Part shown: one piece after another, positions 52,732-60,552 of the stretch
How the letters are laid out: the number at the start of each line of letters is the position of its first letter
Numbering within the stretch: position 1 is the first letter of the stretch
NCBI GenBank assembly: GCA_023450615.1
Contig: JAEXGT010000089.1
Span: 1 to 64,000, forward strand
Reading direction: 5' to 3'
Origin: Pseudomonadota bacterium
GTDB lineage: Bacteria; Pseudomonadota; Alphaproteobacteria; Rhizobiales; Beijerinckiaceae
Length of the DNA stretch: 64,000 nucleotides
Program-made: the position numbers and the translations under genes
The notes under the pieces: model-generated
Told to the model about the DNA's origin: nothing
The model's input: only the letters and a program-made list of their open reading frames with translations
Databases searched by the model: none

Positions 52732-53514
52732 ATGCCATTCACGAGACGCAGCCTTCTTGCCGGCGCGGCCCTCGCCGCCTCCCCTTCCCTTCTTCACGCC
52801 CAACAGGATCAAGCCCAGCCCATGCCGGTTCAAGAAAAGCGCAACCGCTTCACGAGCGGCGGCAAGACCATCGCCGTCGAGACCTTTCAGTCTGGCGGAA
52901 CCACCCCGCGGCCTGCCGTGCTCATGCTGCACGGCGCGGATGGCTTGAACTATAACACCCAGTACCGGGACGGCGCGCGCGATGTAGCGGCGGCGGGCTA
53001 TCAGGTGCATCTCATCCATTACCTCGACCGGACAGGCGAGAGGCGAGCCTCCTTCGCCACCCTGTTCCAGAACTTCATGCCCTGGATGAGCACGGTGCAG
53101 GACGCCCTGAGCTTCGCATCCGACTATCCCGGCGCGGATGCGGGCCGCATCGGCATCATCGGCATCTCCCTGGGCGCCGCCCTGGGACTTGCCGTCTCCT
53201 CGACGGATTCGCGCGTGAAGACCCTGGTCACTTATTTCGGTCCCCTGCCCCAGGGCGCCGTCGCCACCACATCACGCCTGCCGCCCACCCTGGTGCTGCA
53301 CGGCTCGGCCGATCCCATCGTGCCGGTGGCCAACGCCTATGCGGTGGAAGCCCTGCTGCGCCAGCAGAACGTGCCGCACGAAGTGAAGGTCTATCCGGGC
53401 CAGGGCCACGGTTTCCGGGGCGCGGTCGAGAAGGACGCCACCCAGACCGCTCTCGCCTTCCTGCGCCGCCACTTGGTCGGCCATGACACCGCGCCTCTTC
53501 CGGTGAGCGGCTGA
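52732..53514 (+). CDS. Exported alpha/beta hydrolase (dienelactone hydrolase-like)
   Basis: The 260-residue protein has a Tat-like or Sec signal (TRRSLLAGAALAASPSLLHA) and an alpha/beta-hydrolase fold: PAVLMLHGADGLNYN, the nucleophile elbow GIIGISLGAALGLA with Ser instead of the Cys of true dienelactone hydrolases, GSADPIVPVANA with the acid Asp, and GQGHGFRGA with the catalytic His. It is therefore a serine esterase or peptidase-like enzyme acting in the periplasm. ATG at 52732 is preferred over the far-upstream opening of the frame. It is divergent from the AI-2E-type gene and 46 bases before dcp. Confidence 0.78.
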   Translation: MPFTRRSLLAGAALAASPSLLHAQQDQAQPMPVQEKRNRFTSGGKTIAVETFQSGGTTPRPAVLMLHGADGLNYNTQYRDGARDVAAAGYQVHLIHYLDRTGERRASFATLFQNFMPWMSTVQDALSFASDYPGADAGRIGIIGISLGAALGLAVSSTDSRVKTLVTYFGPLPQGAVATTSRLPPTLVLHGSADPIVPVANAYAVEALLRQQNVPHEVKVYPGQGHGFRGAVEKDATQTALAFLRRHLVGHDTAPLPVSG

Positions 53515-53560
53515 GGCCGCTACAACGGCAATCACGAACGATCAGTGGAGCATGCTGACA

Positions 53561-55621
53561 ATGGCATCAAGCGCGAATCTCTCCGGCAATCCCCTTCTTG
53601 CCGCCTGGAACACTCCCTTCGGCCTTCCGCCCTTTGAGAGTATTCAGCCCGAGCATTTCAGACCCGCCTTCGACCAGGCCCTCGCGGAGCAGCAAACAGA
53701 GATCGCAGCGATTGCCGACAGCACGGAGGAGCCGAGCTTCGCCAACACCATCGAGGCGCTGGAAAAAAGCGGCGCCGGGATGAAGCGCGTGGGCGACGTG
53801 TTCTTCAATCTCGCGGGCTCGCACACCAACGATGCAATTCAGGCCACCGAACGCGAGATGGCGCCGATCCTCGCCAAGCACCGCAACAGCATCTTCATGA
53901 ACGAGGCCCTCTACAAGCGCGTCGCGGCGTTGTACGACAAGCGCGACAGCCTCGGGCTGAGCGCGGAACAGGCACGCGTTCTCGACCGCTATCACACGAT
54001 TTTCGTGCGGGCCGGCGCGAAGCTCGGGCCTGACGAGAAAAAGCGGCTCGCCGCCATCACGGAACGCCTTGCGAGCCTCGGCACGCAATTCTCGCAGAAC
54101 GTGCTGGCCGATGAGAAGTCCTATCAGCTGGTGCTGGAATCCGAGGAAGACCTTGCCGGCCTTCCCTCCTTCCTGCGCGAAGCGGCGGCACAGGCAGCCG
54201 AAGATCGCGGGCTGAAGGGAAAATACGTCATCACTCTGTCGCGCTCCAGCATCGAGCCTTTCCTGCAATTCTCCAAGCGCCGCGATCTGCGCGAACAGGC
54301 CTTCAAGGCCTGGGCCTCACGCGGCGACAACAACAACGGGACCGACAACAAGGCGATCATCGCCGAGATGGCCGCTTTGCGCGTCGAGCGCGCGAAGCTT
54401 TTGGGCTATGAGACCTTCGCCGACTTCAAGCTCTCCGACACCATGGCGAAGACGCCGGATGCGGTGCTGAAACTTCTCAACGACGTTTGGACGCCCGCCC
54501 GCGCCCGCGCGCAGGAAGAACGCGACGATCTGCAGGCGCTTGCCCAGTCGCAGGGCGATAATATCATCATCGAGCCATGGGACTGGCGCTTCTATTCCGA
54601 TCAGGTACGGCTTGCGCGCCACAATCTCGATGAAGCGACGATCAAGCCGTATTTCCAGCTCGACCGGATCATCGAAGCCTCCTTCGAGACGGCGCATCGC
54701 CTTTTCGGCCTGAGCTTCCGTGAGCTGAAGGATTTCCCGAAATATCATCCCGACATCCGCGCCTGGGAAGTCCTGGATGCATCGAGCAATCACATCGGCA
54801 CCTTCATCGGCGATTATTTCGCCCGTTCCTCCAAGCGCAGCGGCGCATGGATGAGCGCTTTCCGCTCGCAGGAAAAGCTCACCGGCGACATTCGCCCGAT
54901 CATCGTCAACGTGATGAACTTCGCCAAGGGCAGCCCAGGCGAGCCGTCGCTGTTGAGCTTCGACGATGCGCGCACGCTGTTCCACGAATTCGGCCACGCT
55001 CTGCATGGCCTTCTCTCCAACGTGACGTATCCGCTGCTCGCGGGCACCGCCGTCTCGACGGACTTCGTGGAGCTGCCGTCGCAGCTCTACGAGCACTGGC
55101 TGTCGCAGCCCGAGATCCTTCGCCGCTACGCCACCCATTACCGGACCGGGGAGCCGATCCCTGAGGAGTTGCTGGAACGCCTCATGGGCGCGCGCAACTT
55201 CAACCAAGGCTTCTCCACGGTGGAATATCTCGCCTCCGCCTTCGTGGACCTCGAGCTGCACCGCCTCACGGACGTCTCGAACCTCGACGTTTCCGCCTTC
55301 GAAAAGGAGACGCTGGAGAAGATCGGCATGCCGCGTGAGATCATCATGCGCCATCGCACGCCGCATTTCCTGCACGTGTTCTCAGGTGACGGCTATTCGT
55401 CGGGCTATTACAGCTATCTCTGGTCGGAAGTTCTGGACGCGGACGCCTTCGTGGCGTTCGAGGAAACGGGCGACGCCTTCGACAAGGACATGGCGGAGAA
55501 GCTGAAGCGCTTCATCTATTCCGCCGGCAATCTGCGCGACCCGGCGGAAGCCTACACCGCCTTCCGGGGCCGTTTGCCTACGGCGGATGCGCTTCTGGCC
55601 AAGCGGGGCCTCGCGGCTTGA
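53561..55621 (+). CDS. dcp: M3-family zinc oligopeptidase (Dcp/OpdA type)
   Basis: The 686-residue enzyme has the HEFGHALHGLLS zinc motif near residue 474, with the third ligand in the downstream EWL/SEVLDAD region, and Dcp-like N-terminal helices (NPLLAAWNTPFGLPPFESIQ; AIADSTEEPSFANTIEALEK). It cleaves short peptides in the cytoplasm; Dcp removes C-terminal dipeptides and OpdA is an endopeptidase, and the sequence alone does not separate them with certainty. ATG at 53561 has GGAG 10 bases upstream; ATG at 53552 is an alternative. It could process peptides imported by the nearby dpp system. Confidence 0.85.
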   Translation: MASSANLSGNPLLAAWNTPFGLPPFESIQPEHFRPAFDQALAEQQTEIAAIADSTEEPSFANTIEALEKSGAGMKRVGDVFFNLAGSHTNDAIQATEREMAPILAKHRNSIFMNEALYKRVAALYDKRDSLGLSAEQARVLDRYHTIFVRAGAKLGPDEKKRLAAITERLASLGTQFSQNVLADEKSYQLVLESEEDLAGLPSFLREAAAQAAEDRGLKGKYVITLSRSSIEPFLQFSKRRDLREQAFKAWASRGDNNNGTDNKAIIAEMAALRVERAKLLGYETFADFKLSDTMAKTPDAVLKLLNDVWTPARARAQEERDDLQALAQSQGDNIIIEPWDWRFYSDQVRLARHNLDEATIKPYFQLDRIIEASFETAHRLFGLSFRELKDFPKYHPDIRAWEVLDASSNHIGTFIGDYFARSSKRSGAWMSAFRSQEKLTGDIRPIIVNVMNFAKGSPGEPSLLSFDDARTLFHEFGHALHGLLSNVTYPLLAGTAVSTDFVELPSQLYEHWLSQPEILRRYATHYRTGEPIPEELLERLMGARNFNQGFSTVEYLASAFVDLELHRLTDVSNLDVSAFEKETLEKIGMPREIIMRHRTPHFLHVFSGDGYSSGYYSYLWSEVLDADAFVAFEETGDAFDKDMAEKLKRFIYSAGNLRDPAEAYTAFRGRLPTADALLAKRGLAA

Positions 55622-55628
55622 GCGACAG

Positions 55629-55649
55629 GCAGGCGCGACACGCGCCTGC
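55629..55649. terminator. Hairpin between dcp and the small minus-strand gene
   Basis: A perfect 9-bp stem (55629-55637 with 55641-55649) has an ACA loop and only a CT-rich tail (TCTCT), so termination is possible but weak. It lies between convergent genes. Confidence 0.5.
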
Positions 55650-55652
55650 TCT

Positions 55653-55850
55653 CTAAGCCAAATGGGTCAGGAGCTGCTTCGAGCGCCTCGTCAGACGAAA
55701 GTGGATACGCACAATCTTCGGCTGGCCTTTCGGCCGGACTACCTCTCGAGGCTGAGTCGCAAGGCTGGAAGGGAGCGGACGCAGGACGCGTTTCAGGAAT
55801 ATCATTCCCTGAGGATCGACTTCCAGGGCTTTCGCATCAAGCACGGGCAT
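55653..55850 (-). CDS. Possible small hypothetical protein
   Basis: This 65-residue frame starts at ATG 55850 with AAAGGGA nine bases upstream; an in-frame ATG at 55859 touches that site. The sequence (MPVLDAKALEVDPQGMIFLK, then basic residues with KIVRIHFRLTRRSKQLL) is basic and has no signal or membrane helix. No family is recognised. It fills most of the 313-base gap between dcp and the aldose epimerase gene, and the opposite strand also has an open frame, so the call is uncertain. Confidence 0.35.
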   Translation of the reverse strand: MPVLDAKALEVDPQGMIFLKRVLRPLPSSLATQPREVVRPKGQPKIVRIHFRLTRRSKQLLTHLA

Positions 55851-55934
55851 GAACTGCATTCCCTTTCTTCGTTAGTGTTCTTACGGAACGCAACGCCTGC
55901 AGGAAAAACGGCCAAGATGTGGCAAGGTTCCCGC

Positions 55935-56945
55935 TTAGTTTGAGAACCTCAACTCGCTCACCTGCCTTGAGTCCCTCCCCGGCTCGAGAATGGACGATGG
56001 AAAATGGGCATTATTGGGGCTGTCCGGAAACCGTTGCGGCTCCAGGCACAAACCTGCATGACGACCATATTTCGCGCCGTTCAGACCCGACACCGGAATG
56101 TCGATGAGGTGCCCGGCATAAAACTGAACGCCGGGCTCCGTCGTCCAAAGCTCCATCGTCATACCGTTCTTCGGCGACCGAAGCACCACCGCCTGGCGGA
56201 GTACCCCATAGGGGCCGCGCAGCACGAAATTCGTGTCGTAGATCGTGGCGTCGCCGATCATCTCTGCGCCAAAGGGCCTGAGGCTCCTGAAATCGTAAGC
56301 GGAACCCGCTACGCGCACGATTTCGCCGGTCGGGATGAGATCGGGACGCGTGGGCGTGATGTAATCGGCGGCGATCATGAGGTGGTGGGAGAGAATGTCC
56401 GCGCTGCCGTCCAGATTGAAATAGCCGTGCGTGGTGAGATTGACCGGCGTTGCCTTGTCGGTTGTCGCCGCAAGCTCGATCCGCACAACGCGCGAGGGCA
56501 GCAGCGAATAGGTGCATGTAGCGACAAGCCTGCCCGGATAGCCCATATCGCCGTCATCCGACACGAGGCTCAGGGTGAGGCTGGATTCGGTGTGATCCGT
56601 AATGCTCCAGATGCGTGTGCCGAAACCCATGGAGCCGCCATGGAGCTGGTTTGCGCCTTCATTGGCATCGAGCTTGTAGGTTTCGCCGTTCAGCGTGAAC
56701 CGCGCCCGGCCGATGCGATTGGCGTGCCGCCCCACGACGGCCCCGAAATAGGGCGAGTAGGCCACGTAATCCTCGATGGAACTCAACCCCAGCAGCACGC
56801 CCTGTGGCCCATGCGCGCCCGGCACGACGAGATCGCGGATCACGGCGCCCCAGGTGAGCACACGCATCTGCACGCCGTCGGGACCAGTGAGCGTGACCTG
56901 AAAAACATCTTGTCCTTCAACGGAGCCGAAGCGCTCGATCGCCAT
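55935..56945 (-). CDS. galM: Aldose 1-epimerase (mutarotase)
   Basis: The 336-residue enzyme interconverts alpha and beta anomers of aldoses. Family marks are GAVVGRHANRIGRARFTLNG, ANEGANQLHGGSMGFGTRIW, the catalytic His in NLTTHGYFNLDG and the catalytic Glu in AGLCLEPQRFPDSPNN. It has no signal peptide, so it should be cytoplasmic. It starts 4 bases after the SMP-30 lactonase gene stop, so the two are co-transcribed and probably work on the same sugar. Confidence 0.9.
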   Translation of the reverse strand: MAIERFGSVEGQDVFQVTLTGPDGVQMRVLTWGAVIRDLVVPGAHGPQGVLLGLSSIEDYVAYSPYFGAVVGRHANRIGRARFTLNGETYKLDANEGANQLHGGSMGFGTRIWSITDHTESSLTLSLVSDDGDMGYPGRLVATCTYSLLPSRVVRIELAATTDKATPVNLTTHGYFNLDGSADILSHHLMIAADYITPTRPDLIPTGEIVRVAGSAYDFRSLRPFGAEMIGDATIYDTNFVLRGPYGVLRQAVVLRSPKNGMTMELWTTEPGVQFYAGHLIDIPVSGLNGAKYGRHAGLCLEPQRFPDSPNNAHFPSSILEPGRDSRQVSELRFSN

Positions 56946-56949
56946 GACG

Positions 56950-57831
56950 TTAGCCCTCGAAGATATGGGTCTTCAGGCCGCGGATGCCGCCCGTATCGAC
57001 CTTGAAGAGATGGCCTGCCATGGGGTCCACATGCGGATCGTGCCCGATGGCGGCGGTGGTGATGTAGAGCGTCGTCAGGTCAGGCCCGGCGAAGGCGCAT
57101 TTCGTGACCTGCGCGGTCGGCACCGGAACGGTGCGCTCCACCGATCCGTCCGGCGCGAAGCGCGTGATGCGCGAGCCGCCCCAATGACACACCCACACGT
57201 AGCCTTCCGCATCCACCGCCATGCCGTCGGGATGGCCCCAGCCTTTCTCGAACTGCACGAAGCGGCGGCGTTCGCCCACCTGACCGTCGTTCACGTCGAA
57301 CGCATAGATTGTGCCATTCACCGTATCGGTCGCGTAAAGAGTCTGGTTGTCCTGGCTGAAGGCCGGACCGTTGGTGACGATAAAGCCGGAATGGAACTGC
57401 GTGAGCTCCTTGCCGTCCCAGCGCCAGAACGACCCGCTCTCGTCCGTCTCTTCATCATGCATGGTGCCGAAATAGATCGCGCCGTCGGGGCCCACATGAC
57501 CGTCATTGATGCGGTTGCCCGGCAGATCCTTTTCCGGCGCAATGATGGGCTTGGCCTCACCCGTCTTCAGGTTGAAGCGGCCGAGACCCGACTTGAAGCC
57601 CGCCACCACCACATCGGGATCGGAGGTCAGCGCGATGAAGCCGATGCGCTCGGGCGCCGCGATGCGCGAGTGCTCGTTGGTCTCGGGATGATAGCGCCAC
57701 ACGGCCGGGTTCTTGATGTCGACCCAGAACAGGGTGTTCGAGCGCTCGTCCCACACGGGCCCCTCGCCGAGCATGCAGGCGCTTGCCACCGCCACATGCG
57801 GCGTTTGAGGGTGGACGGTTGGATTGGTCAT
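56950..57831 (-). CDS. SMP-30/gluconolactonase-family sugar lactonase
   Basis: The 293-residue beta-propeller protein has the metal-site residues of the family: Glu in MLGEGPVW, Asn/Asp in NRINDGHVGPDGAIYFGTM and Asp in WGHPDGMAVDAEG. Such enzymes open sugar lactones to acids after a dehydrogenase step. With the aldose epimerase gene directly behind it, it suggests non-phosphorylative oxidation of an aldose, although no sugar dehydrogenase is next to it; the Gfo/Idh enzyme at 22495 is a distant candidate partner. Confidence 0.88.
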   Translation of the reverse strand: MTNPTVHPQTPHVAVASACMLGEGPVWDERSNTLFWVDIKNPAVWRYHPETNEHSRIAAPERIGFIALTSDPDVVVAGFKSGLGRFNLKTGEAKPIIAPEKDLPGNRINDGHVGPDGAIYFGTMHDEETDESGSFWRWDGKELTQFHSGFIVTNGPAFSQDNQTLYATDTVNGTIYAFDVNDGQVGERRRFVQFEKGWGHPDGMAVDAEGYVWVCHWGGSRITRFAPDGSVERTVPVPTAQVTKCAFAGPDLTTLYITTAAIGHDPHVDPMAGHLFKVDTGGIRGLKTHIFEG

Positions 57832-57942
57832 GGGGTCCCCTTTTTCATCAGGCAGCCTGCCGCCGTTCTCATCACCTGCCGGTAACTGGAACGGGGCGCT
57901 CGCGGTTCAATCACCCAAGGGCCCTGTCACCTGAACGCTCTG

Positions 57943-59181
57943 TCACCCGAGCGCCCCTTCCGCAATCCGGCTCGCGAGAGAGATCAGGCTGAAATCGGAA
58001 CCCGCAGGCCCCATGAGGGATAGCCCAAGCGGCGCGCCCTGGCGGGAGGCGAGCGGGATCGACACCTGCGGCAGCCCGGAAAGCACCGACAGGCAGAGCA
58101 GGTTCAGGGCATTGTTGCGGTAGTCGTTGAGCGCGTCGTCGCTCTCGGAGAGCAAGGGCGCCACATCCGGCATGGTGGGAAGGATGAGCACCGTGTCCCG
58201 CGCCAGGAGAGCATTGAACCGGGCCCGGAAGGCGCTGCGAATCACCTGCGCCTCCGTCACCTGCGAATCGGTCACGGCGCGGGAGAACTCAAACCGGTCC
58301 GCCACGCCCGGCCCCAGGGGCGGTCGATAGCGTTCGATCATGGGACCATCGACGCCCCAGGCCTCCCGGCTCTGGATATACCGCATGGCCCAGTAAAGGG
58401 CCGTGAAGCCCTCCGTGGCGACGGTCACATTCTCAGGCGAGCCGAGCAGGGCCTCGACCTGATGAACCGCCGGCGCGAGCGCCTCCTTCACCTCATGACC
58501 CAGGATGCCGAACGCATCCTTCGCCAGCAGAACGTGCGGCTTGGGCGAGAGTGGATTGCTGTCCGTCCCGAAGAGGACTTCGCCGACCCGCACGAATGTC
58601 GCGCCGTCGCGGGTGAAATATCCGCAGGTATCGAAGGAGGGCGCGAGATCGTGACAGAGTTCCAAGCTCACCCGCCCATGAGTGGGCCGGATGCCGAACA
58701 GGCCGCAATGGCTTGCCGGCGCCCGCACGGAGCCGCCCGTATCGGTGCCGAGCGCGAAATCGCAGAGCCCGTTGGAGACGGCGGCAGCCGAACCGGAGGA
58801 GGAGCCGCCGGGTATGCGATCCGGCGCGCCGCCATTCACCGGTGTGCCGAAATGGGCGTTCTTGCCGCTCATGGAGAAGGCCAGCTCGTCGGTGATCGTC
58901 TTGCCCACGAGCCGCGCTCCTGCGCCGAGGAGCTTCTGGACGGTGGGCGCCGTGCGGGCCTTGATGCCGGACATGGCCAGCATGTGGGGAGATCCGCAAC
59001 TTGTGGGATAGCCCGCCACGTCGAACAGATCCTTCGCGGCGAAGGTCAGGCCCGAGAGCGGGCCCTTCTCCGCATGAGGCACGGTGACGGCCGGGTAAGG
59101 CATGAAGGCGCGGGCGGGATCGGCGTCGAGAAGCATGGGATCTGACGAGGTATGAGGGAACGAGGGTTGAGAATGTGTCAT
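57943..59181 (-). CDS. Amidase-signature family amidase
   Basis: The 412-residue hydrolase has the Ser-cisSer-Lys triad: Lys50 in TFAAKDLFDVAG, the cis-Ser near 127 in GGSSSGSAAAVS and the nucleophile Ser near 151 in GTDTGGSVRAPASHCGLFG. It is cytoplasmic, with no signal peptide. ATG at 59181 has AAGGAAGGA just before it, so the in-frame start at 59214 is not used. It is divergent from an amino acid/amide-type ABC importer, with 112 bases between the two starts, so it may hydrolyse the imported amide. The substrate is not known; gatA is unlikely because no gatB/C lies nearby. Confidence 0.85.
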   Translation of the reverse strand: MTHSQPSFPHTSSDPMLLDADPARAFMPYPAVTVPHAEKGPLSGLTFAAKDLFDVAGYPTSCGSPHMLAMSGIKARTAPTVQKLLGAGARLVGKTITDELAFSMSGKNAHFGTPVNGGAPDRIPGGSSSGSAAAVSNGLCDFALGTDTGGSVRAPASHCGLFGIRPTHGRVSLELCHDLAPSFDTCGYFTRDGATFVRVGEVLFGTDSNPLSPKPHVLLAKDAFGILGHEVKEALAPAVHQVEALLGSPENVTVATEGFTALYWAMRYIQSREAWGVDGPMIERYRPPLGPGVADRFEFSRAVTDSQVTEAQVIRSAFRARFNALLARDTVLILPTMPDVAPLLSESDDALNDYRNNALNLLCLSVLSGLPQVSIPLASRQGAPLGLSLMGPAGSDFSLISLASRIAEGALG

Positions 59182-59293
59182 TCCTTCCTTGGGCCAGGCA
59201 AGATATGAATCCACGGACCTTGGCAGTTTGGGCTTTCATCGAAGATGAATTGGCCCTACATGCACGCCGATCCCTGAAAACAGGAACTGCACC

Positions 59294-60499
59294 ATGACGA
59301 AGGCATCGATGACCCGCTGGCTGGCTCTGGGATTGGCGCTCGCGCTTTCAGGCCCGGCAGCGCAGGCGCAGCAGGATCCGATCAAACTCGGCGAGCTCAA
59401 CTCCTATGCCCGTTGGGCGGCCTTCACGGTGCCCTATCGCAGCGGCTGGCAGATGGCTGTGGACGAGATCAACGCCAAGGGCGGCGTGCTCGGCCGCAAG
59501 CTCGAAATCGTCTCCCGCGACGATGGCGCGACCACGGGCGACGCCACCCGCGTGGCAGACGAACTGGTGAACCGCGAGGGCGTATCCCTGCTCTTCGGCT
59601 CGTTCCAGTCGAATGTCGGCATCGCCATGGCGGATTACGCCAACCAGAAGAAGATTCTCTACGTCGCCGCGGAGCCGCTCACCGACGCGATCACCATGGC
59701 GCAGGGCAACCGCTATACCTTCCGCATCCGCCCCAGCAATTACATGCAGGTGGGCATGCTGGTGGATCGCGCGAAGGCCTCCGGCGCGAAGCGCTGGGCC
59801 ATCGTTGCGCCGAACTACGAATACGGCCAGTCGGCGGCGGAAGTGTTCAAGCGCCTCATCAAGGAGCGCGTGCCCGGCGCGGAGATCGTCGCCGAACAAT
59901 ATCCGGCGCTCGGCAAGATCGAGGCAGGCGCGACCGTCTCTGCCCTGGAGCAGGCCAAGCCCGACGGCATCTTCAACGTCCTCTTCGGCCCCGACCTCAC
60001 GCAGTTCGTGCGCGAGGGCAATACGCGCGGGCTGTTCGAGGACGCGACGGTTCTCTCGCTGCTCACCGGCGAGCCCGAATGGCTTCTGCCGCTGAAGGAC
60101 GAAGTGCCCGAGGGCTGGACCGTGACAGGCTATCCCTGGGACGAGATCACCGAGCCCAAGCACAAGGCGTTCGTCGACGCCTATCGCGCGAAGTTCAACG
60201 ACACGCCGCGCCTCGGCTCGCTGCTCGGCTACATGGTCGTCTACATGATCCGCGATACCATCGAGCGTGCGGGCTCGACCGACACCGAAGCAATGATCAA
60301 GGCGATGGAGGACGCGAAGTTCGACACCGTCATCGGCCCCGTCACCATGCGCGGAGCCGACAACCAGGCCACCATGGGCGCATGGATCGGCAAGCTGACG
60401 CTGAAAGGCGCCAATGGCGGCATGACGGATTGGACCTATCAGGACGGCACCTCGTTCATGCCGACGGAGGCCGAGGTGAAGGCAGTGCGGAAGGATTGA
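59294..60499 (+). CDS. Branched-chain amino acid/amide ABC substrate-binding protein
   Basis: The 401-residue protein has a signal peptide (WLALGLALALSGPAAQA) and the Peripla_BP_6 fold: GWQMAVDEINAKGGVLGRKL, IVSRDDGATTGDATRVADEL, LLFGSFQSNVGIAMADYANQ and the late TDTEAMIKAMEDAKFDTVIG. This class binds branched-chain amino acids, amides, urea or aromatic acids. It is first in a five-component importer and divergent from an amidase. The following permease start is masked by a hairpin. Confidence 0.85.
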   Translation: MTKASMTRWLALGLALALSGPAAQAQQDPIKLGELNSYARWAAFTVPYRSGWQMAVDEINAKGGVLGRKLEIVSRDDGATTGDATRVADELVNREGVSLLFGSFQSNVGIAMADYANQKKILYVAAEPLTDAITMAQGNRYTFRIRPSNYMQVGMLVDRAKASGAKRWAIVAPNYEYGQSAAEVFKRLIKERVPGAEIVAEQYPALGKIEAGATVSALEQAKPDGIFNVLFGPDLTQFVREGNTRGLFEDATVLSLLTGEPEWLLPLKDEVPEGWTVTGYPWDEITEPKHKAFVDAYRAKFNDTPRLGSLLGYMVVYMIRDTIERAGSTDTEAMIKAMEDAKFDTVIGPVTMRGADNQATMGAWIGKLTLKGANGGMTDWTYQDGTSFMPTEAEVKAVRKD

Positions 60500-60526
60500 T
60501 GGATTTGGGAGCGCGAAGCGAACACA

Positions 60527-60545
60527 CCTCCCCCTCAAGGGGAGG
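60527..60545 (+). promoter_or_regulatory. Hairpin covering the ribosome binding site of the fused permease
   Basis: CCTCCCC (60527-60533) pairs with GGGGAGG (60539-60545) around a 5-base loop. The right arm is the Shine-Dalgarno sequence for the GTG start at 60550/60553, so translation of the permease should be limited by this stem. Similar CTCCCC...GGGGAG stems also occur as small repeats in related genomes, so it could be a repeat element that landed here. Confidence 0.55.
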
Positions 60546-60552
60546 ATAAGTG

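Noticed and set aside
57910..57960. Short direct repeat CTGTCACCTGAACG / CTGTCACCCGAGCG between the lactonase and amidase genes
   Set aside because: Only two imperfect copies, partly inside the amidase end; no regulatory meaning can be supported.
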